Below, piece by piece: positions 16,811-24,550 of a stretch of DNA of 64,000 bases. The stretch is taken from contig CAZBWM010000018.1 in assembly GCA_964495375.1 (NCBI GenBank), positions 29,416 to 93,415 on the forward strand, read 5' to 3'. The number at the start of each line of letters is the position of its first letter. Position 1 is the stretch's first letter. This DNA is from JAIESQ01 sp964495375. Lineage in GTDB: Bacteria; Planctomycetota; Planctomycetia; Pirellulales; JAEUIK01. The translations under genes and the position numbers were made by a program. Below the pieces are notes generated by a model that worked only from the letters and a program-made list of their open reading frames with translations, made no database searches and was not told where the DNA came from.

Positions 16811-18583
16811 CTACTTCGGCGGTTCGCTCGTGCGCTCGGCCCGACCACCTTTCGGCGAAACCACGGTCACCGTGTAAGGGCCCGTTCCGCGCACGATCCA
16901 GCGACCGTAGACCGCCTGCATGCCAGGGATGGAACGGAACTCGAGCGTGGCCGGTTGCCGCTTTTGCTCGTCCGAGCTGCGAAAGAAGCGGTCGTTCGAT
17001 TTAAGCCCGAGCACGACATCAATTGCCGGCCCGGTAATGGTCACGCGATCGGGGGGCGTAATGCGGTGCTGAACGTCGGCCGCGGCGTGCGTGGGAATCA
17101 CCTTGTGATTGGCGATCACCGCGGTTACTTCGGTCAGCCCGCCGGGGAGCGGTTTGGCTTCAATCGACTGCACTTCGACTTGCGGCATCTGGTCGGCGTG
17201 GTAGAGCGTGAAGGCCATGTTGCGATGGCATTCTTCTTCCAACAAGAACGACGGGGGCTGCCGCACCCAGTTTTTGGTCATGCCGCCGACTTCCACCTTG
17301 CCGAACAGAGGATGATCGACTTCGTGCCAGGGAACCATACCGCCGCCAAACAGCAGGTAGCGGTCGAAGGTGTGCAGATCCTCGTCGCTTCCGAAGAACC
17401 CTTCAGATGCCTTGCGAAAAAAGTTGAAGCCGGTGAACAGCTCGTTCGTGAACGTGAAGACTCCTTGCATGGCGTAGAACCAGTCGACTTCGCCCCCATA
17501 CACTTCGTAAAGATCGTCGGCGATGTTGATGTAGCGATAGCCCGGCAGAATCTCGGCGCCACGCTTGCCGATGATGTCGAGCACCGCGATATCGGCCCGG
17601 TCGTAGCGATCGTCTTTGGCACCTGGCCCGCGAAGGATCATGCCGCCGGCGTTGTGATACGACTGCGCGCCGGCGATCTGCGGATGCGCCATGATGAAAT
17701 CGGCGACCATCCGATTCTCGAGAATCGCCAACGGATACTTCGACGCGCCGGGCTGCACATACGCGGGTTGCCAGTTCCAGGGCCAGTCGCGGTTGGGATC
17801 GTAGTAGCCGTCGGAGTCTTCGTTCACGCGGCCATCGCCGTCGTTGTCTATTCCCTCCTGACCAAGGGCGACATACTGGCCCGGTTCATCGGGGGGCGCG
17901 TCGATCATCAAATTCGGATACTTCGGATGGGGGATTAACCGACCGTTGGGGTCGCGGATACGCATCATGGTAATGCTGCCGTCGCCGTCGAGGTCGTCGG
18001 CGCCATCTTCGTCGACCAGGCCGTCGCGGTCGTCATCGACCGGTCGCTGCCCACTGCGTGGCGAATGCGTGGTGTTGGGACGCTGCAAGTGGGCGTCGCG
18101 CGAGTCGGGGCTGAGCATCGGCAGCAGGAAAAACGCCCGTTCGTCGAGCAATCTGGTGACGAGCGGATTGCGGCCGTACGCCTCGAGCAGGTACCAGGCC
18201 GTGTAAAGGACGACTTCGACAGATTGAATCTCGTTGGCGTGAATGCCACCATCGATCCAAAAGGTTGGCTTGTCGGCAACGTCACCGTGTTTGAAGTTGC
18301 TGATGGTCAACAGCCACATATCGCGATCGCCGTACGATTTGCCCAGGCTTTGCAACTGGCAATGCTCGGGATGCGCGGCGGCCAATTGCTGCACGAAGGC
18401 CGTGATTTCGGCGTGCGTGTGATAGCGATTCCACTGCGCCGGCACCTTGGGATCGGCTGGCGCGCCAGCGGGTTGATAGACGACGGCCGGAGGCGCCGGT
18501 GCGTCGGCGGCGCAGACGATGGCCCCCGCAGCGAGCAGGCAGGCGATCGATCGAGTGGCAGTCAGCAGTGCGTTGCGAATCAC
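16811..18583 (-). CDS. M14 family zinc carboxypeptidase, exported
   Basis: A 590-residue exported peptidase. The signal peptide is MIRNALLTATRSIACLLAAG. The zinc site has the M14 pattern H-x-x-E in WIDGGIHANEIQS (His115, Glu118) and a downstream His in GAQSYHNAGG; a Glu in FTFTNELF may be the catalytic base. Between them are calcium-loop-like inserts (DDDRDGLVDEDGADDLDGDG, EGIDNDGDGRVNEDSDG) seen in exported planctomycete M14 proteins. The start is a GTG at 18583 that overlaps the TGA of the upstream paralogue (GTGA), which implies coupled translation. It probably trims peptides outside the cytoplasm. Confidence 0.9.
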   Translation of the reverse strand: MIRNALLTATRSIACLLAAGAIVCAADAPAPPAVVYQPAGAPADPKVPAQWNRYHTHAEITAFVQQLAAAHPEHCQLQSLGKSYGDRDMWLLTISNFKHGDVADKPTFWIDGGIHANEIQSVEVVLYTAWYLLEAYGRNPLVTRLLDERAFFLLPMLSPDSRDAHLQRPNTTHSPRSGQRPVDDDRDGLVDEDGADDLDGDGSITMMRIRDPNGRLIPHPKYPNLMIDAPPDEPGQYVALGQEGIDNDGDGRVNEDSDGYYDPNRDWPWNWQPAYVQPGASKYPLAILENRMVADFIMAHPQIAGAQSYHNAGGMILRGPGAKDDRYDRADIAVLDIIGKRGAEILPGYRYINIADDLYEVYGGEVDWFYAMQGVFTFTNELFTGFNFFRKASEGFFGSDEDLHTFDRYLLFGGGMVPWHEVDHPLFGKVEVGGMTKNWVRQPPSFLLEEECHRNMAFTLYHADQMPQVEVQSIEAKPLPGGLTEVTAVIANHKVIPTHAAADVQHRITPPDRVTITGPAIDVVLGLKSNDRFFRSSDEQKRQPATLEFRSIPGMQAVYGRWIVRGTGPYTVTVVSPKGGRAERTSEPPK

Positions 18584-20520
18584 GGTTTCAACTCCACGGT
18601 GTGCGTCGCGCGGCCGACTGCCGGCGCCCAGGCGGTGAACTTGACTTCGACGGTTGTCCCCTCGGTCGTGTAGATGAGCCAGGTTTGCTCGTGCCGGCCG
18701 CCGCGCGGAGCCAACACTTCGACACGCACGCGTGCCACATCGGGAGTTAGGCGAACGCCCTCCGGCACGTCGATCTTTAATTGTACGGGATACTGCTGCC
18801 CACTCACGCGCCCCATCTGCGGCATGGTGGGCATTTGACCTTCGTTGGAGACCGCCACGGTCAGTCGATAGACGCCGGCACCGAGCGACTCAACTTTGGT
18901 GGTCTCGATCGCCAACCGCGGCAAGCGCTCGGCGACCGCTAGCAAGAACAGCAAATGCTTTTCCGCGAGCGCGTCGAGTTCGCTGGCCGGCGGATTGTTG
19001 CGCAAGTATGGCACGAACCCGCCGACTTCGACTTTGCGGCCCGGGAAATCAGGATGCTCAATCGCGGTCCAAGGAGCAAAGCCGGCGATTTTTTCGCGGT
19101 CGAACCACCGCAGGGCATTACGATCGGTCGCGCTGCGATTGTCTTCGGGCTTTTTCGATTTGACGGCCGGCCCCACGGGCTTGGCAGTATCGTCGGGCTT
19201 CACCATGTCCTCGGGCATCGCGGTGTCATCAGGTTTCGCGCTATTCTCAGGCTTCGGGGCCGGGTCCGGCGTAGCAGGTGCATCTGGCTTGGCGGCGTCA
19301 TCTGGCTTCGATTCTTCCGCGGGTTTCGTCGAGTCCTCTGGCTTGGCGTCAGGCACCGGCTTGACGTCGGCCGCGGGTGCAGCTTTGACCTCGGGAATCC
19401 ACCACGCCCGGGCAGAGAGGGACCAGCGCCCGAAGTGGAAGTACGCCCAATGGGCGAACGAGCCGGCCGGCGGCGGCGAATCAGGCGCGTCTTTGCCGCC
19501 ATGAAGCTCACGGTATTTGGTTGCCAGCGAATCGAGCACGGGCGCGTCGGCCCCCAGCACCGCGGTTTTGATCCGCTGATTCTCGGCCGCAGGGTTCGGC
19601 TTCCAAGGGTGCATCAGGTTGTCGTCGGGCGAAAACGAGAAGACCAGCGCGATGTTCGGATGGTCGAAAGCAAAGTTGGCGACAGCGCGAGTCTCGATCT
19701 CGGAAACCTGGTGCGGACCGGCCCCGCGCTCGAAGTACGGATACTTGAACGTAAAGTTGCGGTTGAAGTCGACGCCCCCCGAGGGATCTTCGTTGAATTG
19801 CTCATCGCCGTCGTTGTCGCGTCCTTCGGTGTAGACGCGGTAGCGGCCGCGCTCGTTCTTGTTGGCGTCGGCGGTCACGAGCAAGCGCGGGTCGTCGGGA
19901 TGCGGCACCAGCGTGCCGGTGGGATCTTCGACGCGCATCTGCGTGATCAGGCCGTCACCGTTGAGATCCTCGGGCGGGTCTTCGCCCGTCGCGAAGTCGC
20001 GATCGTCGTCGCTGGGGCGATCGTTCCCCGCACGCTCGGCTTGGGGTCGACGGAAAAAGGCCTCGCTGGCGTCGGGACTCGGTCGCGGAACAATATAGAC
20101 GGTATGGCGCAGTAGCAGTTGCTTGACGGCCTGATCGTTCTCGGCTTTCTCCGCGAGCAGTTTGGCGATCCGCAGGGCAAGCTCGGACCCGACCAGATGC
20201 GGAGCGTCGACATTGCCAAGGATCAGGATCGCCGGTTTAGCCTCCGCGGCCGTCGTCGCCGGGTCGTTGCCGTCGCGAAGTCCTTCCCCCAGCGTGAGCA
20301 GCCAGACCGAGCGGCCGCCGAGCGTTTCGCCGAGCGAACGGGCCTGCACGGTTGCCTTACCGACGGCCGCTGGTTTTGCCAGTCCTTCGACTTGCGAGGC
20401 AAACGTGGTGTAGTCGCTGTAGCCTTCCAGGGCCGGCTGGGCTGACGCCGGCGTGCCGATTGCCATGAGCGCCGCTGCCGCGAATGTCCAGGTTCTTGCC
20501 GCTTTGGCGCGATGGCTCAT
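18580..20520 (-). CDS. M14 carboxypeptidase-like protein with lost zinc ligands
   Basis: A 646-residue paralogue of the downstream M14 gene, with a signal peptide (start ATG 20520; cleavage near ASA-QP). It keeps the M14 frame (RSVWLLTLGEG, SPDASEAFF, calcium-loop inserts DDDRDFATGEDPPEDLNGDG and DNDGDEQFNEDPSGGVDFNR). The zinc motif aligned to GIHANEIQS reads NVDAPHLVGSE, so His and Glu are gone. The later His region reads FSFSPDDNLMH. It is therefore probably not an active zinc peptidase. A long Pro/Lys/Asp-rich linker (about 420-490, repeated KPD/KPED) separates two parts. Its TGA overlaps the next start, so a partner role for the active M14 protein is plausible. Confidence 0.82.
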   Translation of the reverse strand: MSHRAKAARTWTFAAAALMAIGTPASAQPALEGYSDYTTFASQVEGLAKPAAVGKATVQARSLGETLGGRSVWLLTLGEGLRDGNDPATTAAEAKPAILILGNVDAPHLVGSELALRIAKLLAEKAENDQAVKQLLLRHTVYIVPRPSPDASEAFFRRPQAERAGNDRPSDDDRDFATGEDPPEDLNGDGLITQMRVEDPTGTLVPHPDDPRLLVTADANKNERGRYRVYTEGRDNDGDEQFNEDPSGGVDFNRNFTFKYPYFERGAGPHQVSEIETRAVANFAFDHPNIALVFSFSPDDNLMHPWKPNPAAENQRIKTAVLGADAPVLDSLATKYRELHGGKDAPDSPPPAGSFAHWAYFHFGRWSLSARAWWIPEVKAAPAADVKPVPDAKPEDSTKPAEESKPDDAAKPDAPATPDPAPKPENSAKPDDTAMPEDMVKPDDTAKPVGPAVKSKKPEDNRSATDRNALRWFDREKIAGFAPWTAIEHPDFPGRKVEVGGFVPYLRNNPPASELDALAEKHLLFLLAVAERLPRLAIETTKVESLGAGVYRLTVAVSNEGQMPTMPQMGRVSGQQYPVQLKIDVPEGVRLTPDVARVRVEVLAPRGGRHEQTWLIYTTEGTTVEVKFTAWAPAVGRATHTVELKP

Positions 20521-20791
20521 GCTGCCAGTCCTCGATGTGAACCAAATCAAATCTGAGGAAATTGGCGTGGTCTCGAAAACGCCCAATTTCCCAGGCCCGT
20601 GGGGAACCTAGTCCCCCGCAGGGGCCCGGTCAACCGGCCGGCGGACAACTGGCAAGCCATTGTGGCCGCGCCGGTTAGCGATCTTTTCGGGCAAACCCCG
20701 CCGGCGGTCGACCGTGGACCAATTGAATCGATTGATCCTGCGGTGACGGCGGCTTGATGCCGAGGCGTAGTGCCACCTAGAATTTCGCGTG

Positions 20792-21799
20792 ATGGACCAG
20801 GACTACTACAAAGTGCTCGGAGTCGCGCGGAGCGCCTCGCAGGCTGACATTCAGAAGGCCTATCGCGAGTTGGCTCGTAAATACCATCCGGACATGAACC
20901 CGGATGACAAAACGGCCAAGGAGAAGTTTCAGCAGGTGCAGGTCGCGTTCGAGGTGCTTAACGACACAAGCAAGCGCGAACTGTACGACCGCTACGGCAG
21001 CTCGTTCGAGCAAATGGCGGGCGGTCCCGCGGGGGGGGGCGCGGGCGGACCGGGTGGCCCTGGCGGCGGCAACTACACCTGGTCGAGCGGCCCGGGAGCG
21101 GGCTTCGAGGACTTCGACTTCTCCTCGATCTTTGGCGAACAGCCCGGCGCTGGCGAAGCGGCTGGCGGCGGCTTCGAAGACCTACTGAAACGCTTTCGCG
21201 GCGGGGGTGGCGGCGGAGGACGCGGCGGGCGAGGTCGCCGAGCGCGGGCAGCCGACGTCGGAGCCGACATCGTTCAGGAGGTCGGCATACCGCTGCAAAC
21301 CGCCGTGCAAGGAGGCGAGGTCCGCCTCGGAGTGCGTGATGCTTCGGGCAAGGAACAGACCATCTCGGTCAAAATCCCCGCCGGGATCGAAGAAGGGAAA
21401 CGAATTCGCTTAAAGGGGCGAGGACAGCCGGGAGCCGACGGCAACGGCGATCTCTACTTGGCGATCAAGATCGCCGAACATCCGCATTTTCAACGCCGCG
21501 GCCGCGATCTGCACGTGCGGCTGCCGATCACCCTGGAAGAAGCGGCGCTGGGGGCCAAGATCGATCTGCCTGCGCCGGATGGAACTGTGGCTGTGAGAAT
21601 TCCGCCGGGCACGTCGAGTGGCCAGAAGCTCCGCATCCGGGGGCAAGGAGTGCCGTCGGCCGAAGGGCGCGGCGACTTGTTCGCCGAAGTGCAGATCGTG
21701 CTTCCTAGGGGGATCGAGCCCGAAGGGGAAGAGGCCGAGTGGATTCGCAAGTTCAGCGAGCGGCATCCGCTGAACCCGCGCGCTGAGCTGCGCTGGTAG
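20792..21799 (+). CDS. DnaJ-family co-chaperone, CbpA type
   Basis: A 335-residue J-domain protein. J domain residues 1-70 contain YYKVLGVARSASQADIQKAY and the catalytic HPD in KYHPDMNPD. A Gly/Phe-rich region follows. There are none of the four CxxCxGxG zinc-finger repeats, so this is a class II DnaJ (CbpA-like). Two C-terminal substrate-binding domains follow (GVRDASGKEQTISVKIPAGI, ITLEEAALGAKIDLPAPDGT). It stimulates DnaK ATPase. The ATG at 20792 is preferred over the in-frame GTG directly before it. It reads divergently from the M14 pair, 271 bases away. Confidence 0.95.
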   Translation: MDQDYYKVLGVARSASQADIQKAYRELARKYHPDMNPDDKTAKEKFQQVQVAFEVLNDTSKRELYDRYGSSFEQMAGGPAGGGAGGPGGPGGGNYTWSSGPGAGFEDFDFSSIFGEQPGAGEAAGGGFEDLLKRFRGGGGGGGRGGRGRRARAADVGADIVQEVGIPLQTAVQGGEVRLGVRDASGKEQTISVKIPAGIEEGKRIRLKGRGQPGADGNGDLYLAIKIAEHPHFQRRGRDLHVRLPITLEEAALGAKIDLPAPDGTVAVRIPPGTSSGQKLRIRGQGVPSAEGRGDLFAEVQIVLPRGIEPEGEEAEWIRKFSERHPLNPRAELRW

Positions 21800-21849
21800 C
21801 TCGCAGCGAGCGTAAACCTGGGGCCGGAGTCTGCGACCCCGGAGCTAGA

Positions 21850-22176
21850 GTGCTACTTCATTTGCTCGCCCAAGCGGTACCGCCCCAGACGCAGCCGCTG
21901 TTGTGGCGGCTCGATCCCGTGTCGCGAGCCAAAGTTCTGATGGCGTTGTTGGGGCTGATTCTCCTCGGGCTGTTGCTATTGGTCTTGGTGCGAAGCTGGG
22001 CACGTTGGACGCGGCGCGAAGCCCGCCGCGCTATGCGACCGACACAACCTGGCGACGATCGCTGGTACAAAGCGCCGCTCGCTACGACAGAACGTCCGCC
22101 GGGGGGGCTTGGAAGTGCCGACACCGAGTTGAACAGCGGCGACGATCGTCCTCCTGCGCCCAACGATCCACAGTGA
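21850..22176 (+). CDS. Small single-pass membrane protein
   Basis: A 108-residue protein with one strong membrane segment (AKVLMALLGLILLGLLLLVLV, about 27-47). Basic residues follow on its C-terminal side (RSWARWTRREARRAMRP), which suggests a cytoplasmic C-terminus. The tail is Pro/Asp-rich and looks disordered. The start is GTG at 21850 with GGAG seven bases upstream. It lies 50 bases after the DnaJ-like gene and 50 before rnpA. Family not recognised. Confidence 0.6.
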   Translation: MLLHLLAQAVPPQTQPLLWRLDPVSRAKVLMALLGLILLGLLLLVLVRSWARWTRREARRAMRPTQPGDDRWYKAPLATTERPPGGLGSADTELNSGDDRPPAPNDPQ

Positions 22177-22226
22177 GTGGCTCTAAAAAGCCGGCCCGAC
22201 GGCCCGCGCCACGCTATGATGGACCG

Positions 22227-22610
22227 ATGGGGGATACTCGCTTTCGCCGCTGCCATCGACTGCGCCACGGGGCCGAGTTCCGTCGCGTTTACCAGCGGCG
22301 CTGTTCGGTCGCCTCCGAACGCTTCGTACTGTTCGGCGTGGAGAATGGGCTTGATCACCCGCGGTTGGGGCTGAGCGTTTCGCGCAAGGTGGGCGGCGCA
22401 ATCGAGCGGAACCGCTGGAAGCGGCTCGTGCGCGAGGCGTTTCGCTTGTCGCGGACGCGGCTACCGGCTGGCATTGACCTGGTGGTCAGCCCCCGGCCGG
22501 CTGCGGTCCCGCCGACGCTTGCCGAGTTGCTCGAGACCTTGCCAAAGCTGGCGGGGCGTGTCGCCGATAAGCTCAGGCGCTCCGGCAAATCAAACCAATT
22601 GGGCAAATAG
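22227..22610 (+). CDS. rnpA: Ribonuclease P protein component
   Basis: A 127-residue basic protein that binds RNase P RNA for tRNA 5' maturation. The RNR motif region ERNRWKRLVREAFRLS (about 61-76) is diagnostic. LGLSVSRKVGGAIERNRWKR precedes it, and FRRVYQRRCS and RFVLFGVENG mark the N-terminal strands. The ATG at 22227 starts MGDTRFRRCHRLRHGAEF. It is followed by yidD 7 bases later. rpmH, normally just upstream of rnpA, is not present in this window. Confidence 0.95.
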   Translation: MGDTRFRRCHRLRHGAEFRRVYQRRCSVASERFVLFGVENGLDHPRLGLSVSRKVGGAIERNRWKRLVREAFRLSRTRLPAGIDLVVSPRPAAVPPTLAELLETLPKLAGRVADKLRRSGKSNQLGK

Positions 22611-22616
22611 CTCGCG

Positions 22617-22865
22617 ATGGAATTTCTCACTGCGATCCGTCGAGCGATTCGGGTCACCGCCGCGTGGCTGCTGATTGTCGCAGTGCGTGCTTACCAGATC
22701 ACGCTCAGCCCGATCTTGGGGGGGCACTGCCGCTTTGAGCCGAGTTGCAGCAAGTATTTCATTCTGGCAGTGCAGAAGTACGGTCCGTGGCGCGGCGCCG
22801 CCAAAGGAGTATGGCGCGTCTGTCGCTGCAATCCACTTTCGGCTGGTGGCGACGATCCGCCGTGA
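22617..22865 (+). CDS. yidD: Membrane protein insertion efficiency factor YidD
   Basis: An 82-residue YidD protein. Landmarks are YQITLSPILGGHCRFEPSC (the conserved P-x-x-G-x-x-C-R-x-x-P-S-C core), SKYFILAVQKYGPWRGAAK and WRVCRCNPLSAGG. The first cysteines and the C-terminal CRCNP are all present. YidD assists YidC-dependent membrane insertion. It follows rnpA by 6 bases, the standard arrangement; yidC is not in this window because a convergent lipoprotein gene follows. Confidence 0.96.
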   Translation: MEFLTAIRRAIRVTAAWLLIVAVRAYQITLSPILGGHCRFEPSCSKYFILAVQKYGPWRGAAKGVWRVCRCNPLSAGGDDPP

Positions 22866-22940
22866 GTCGCTTGTGCGAATGACGCGAGTTCATGCGCCAG
22901 TTTGCGAAATACGGGACTGCTCGATCAGCGCTCTGCTCCT

Positions 22941-24083
22941 TTAGCGCATGGTCGGCGCGCCGTACGGCTGTTGCACCACACTGGGCGCCGGCGGAGTTCC
23001 GTAGGTTGGCGGAATACCATAGTTCGGCGGCATCGCACCGTAATTCGCCGGCGGAGTTCCGTAGGCCGGCGGGGCCGCTGCGTAACCGGCCGGCTGTGGT
23101 GGATACGTAGTGGGCGAAGTGCTTGGGTAGCTGCTCGGATTCACGTACGAAGCCGGCGCAGCGTCTGGCGCCTGAGCTGGAACCATCGTGGCGATGGCTT
23201 GTGACGTGCCCGGCGCCACGCCTGGCGGCAATACAGTTCGGCCACCGGCTCGCGTGTTGATCTGGCGGTTGAGCGCCACGACGGCGGTCGAACCGTCGAC
23301 TCCCGGTACCGGCGATTCATCGGAGCTTTTGTAGGCCACAAGCCGGCCCTGTTGCCGTGCGGCCTGCATGAACGCTTCGAAGCTGGGGATGCGCTGCCAA
23401 CTGCGGGTGACGCGCCGTCCGTCGACGCGGGCATCGACGTCGGCGACCATATCGGGCAGGTCCAGCCGATCGAAGTAGCCGTGATAGGCCAGGTCGGTCA
23501 GCAGTCGATCGATCTCCGACTTGGGAGCGTCCCACTCCCAGCGTTCTTCGGATTTTGGCCCGGTGACCAGCATGTCGCCAACGACCGGAATCGATTCCAT
23601 CGTTTCGGTAAACGAGAAACCTTGCGGCTTGGCCACACTGGCGGGGGCCACAGCGGGAGTCGCGGCTGTCGCAGTCGCGGCAGGCTCCGCCGCAGTTGCT
23701 GCGCCGCCGCGCGTGCGGGCCGTGCGGATTGTCACCTGTACGCGTCCCACATCCTTGCGGCCGTCGGGGTGCGGATAATCGACAATGAGTTTCGCACCGC
23801 AACGAGTTCCCTGCGGGGGCGTCGGCAACGGTTGATAGGAGACGACCTGCCCTTCGTATCGCGGCACCACTGGCCCGAGCCCCACTTTGCCGAAGGGCAC
23901 TTCGTACACGAGATTCACTTCGCTATACGAACCCGCAGTTTTGTCGATCGCCACGAGCGGTCCGCGCGTCATCGAACTGCAGGCGGCCAGCGGCGCGAGC
24001 GCCAAAAAGCAGGTCCAGCGCGCAGCGCGGTGGATGCGCTGGCGCGCAATCGTGCGCGCAAGCGAGCGGTGAGATACGTGCAT
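22941..24083 (-). CDS. Lipoprotein with proline/tyrosine-rich C-terminal repeats
   Basis: A 380-residue exported protein. The N-terminus has a basic region, a hydrophobic core (WTCFLALAPLAAC) and a lipobox L-A-A-C at about residue 35. The middle region is beta-rich with an Ala/Thr-rich linker (about 130-150). The C-terminal 90 residues consist of imperfect YG-x-P-P units (AAPPAYGTPPANYGAMPPNY and relatives), giving an imperfect DNA repeat near 22980-23100. It is probably anchored to a membrane on the periplasmic side. No known family is recognised. It lies downstream of the cupin and kinase genes on the same strand. Confidence 0.72.
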   Translation of the reverse strand: MHVSHRSLARTIARQRIHRAARWTCFLALAPLAACSSMTRGPLVAIDKTAGSYSEVNLVYEVPFGKVGLGPVVPRYEGQVVSYQPLPTPPQGTRCGAKLIVDYPHPDGRKDVGRVQVTIRTARTRGGAATAAEPAATATAATPAVAPASVAKPQGFSFTETMESIPVVGDMLVTGPKSEERWEWDAPKSEIDRLLTDLAYHGYFDRLDLPDMVADVDARVDGRRVTRSWQRIPSFEAFMQAARQQGRLVAYKSSDESPVPGVDGSTAVVALNRQINTRAGGRTVLPPGVAPGTSQAIATMVPAQAPDAAPASYVNPSSYPSTSPTTYPPQPAGYAAAPPAYGTPPANYGAMPPNYGIPPTYGTPPAPSVVQQPYGAPTMR

Positions 24084-24166
24084 GGATGGGTCAACCGGCG
24101 GGTGGGAAGGCGGAACATTACGAGTCGCGCCGCCGGCGGGTTCCTAGCGGCGCGATCGCGGAATGG

Positions 24167-24496
24167 CTAGCGGTAGTCTTCGCGGATCGGATGAAAAACG
24201 TCGAGGGCACGCACCGGCTCGTTGCCGGCGATGACTTTGTGCGGCACCCCGCCCGGTATTCGCCAGATGCCACCCGCCGAAACGACTTGGCGCTCTCCGC
24301 CAACGACGAACTCGGCAGATCCGGAGAGCATGATCCCCATCTGCTCGTGCGGATGGCTATGCTCTTCGACAACGGCATGCGGCTGCATCTCCACGAGTGA
24401 GAACATCATTTGTTCTCCGCAGGCCGTGAAGATCTCGACACCGGGGAAGATGGTGTGTTGGGTACAATCCTTTTTATCGACGTAATACTGCGACAT
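24167..24496 (-). CDS. Small cupin-domain protein
   Basis: A 109-residue single cupin. The metal-binding histidine cluster EEHSHPHEQMGIMLSG (about 44-59) and the second motif IPGGVPHKV (about 80-88) fit the cupin double motif. Such small cupins bind a metal or act as sugar- or substrate-binding or regulatory proteins; no partner domain is fused. The ATG at 24496 is preceded by GGAG. It lies 54 bases downstream of the kinase gene on the same strand. Confidence 0.88.
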   Translation of the reverse strand: MSQYYVDKKDCTQHTIFPGVEIFTACGEQMMFSLVEMQPHAVVEEHSHPHEQMGIMLSGSAEFVVGGERQVVSAGGIWRIPGGVPHKVIAGNEPVRALDVFHPIREDYR

Positions 24497-24550
24497 CTAT
24501 AGGGCTCCGCGCAAGGTGGGCGTGCCAGCGACGAGTGCTGGCAGCAGCGG

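Noticed and set aside
18955..20115. 386-codon open frame antisense to the M14-like gene
   Set aside because: Same GC-bias effect; opposite strand has signal peptide, overlap and M14 landmarks.
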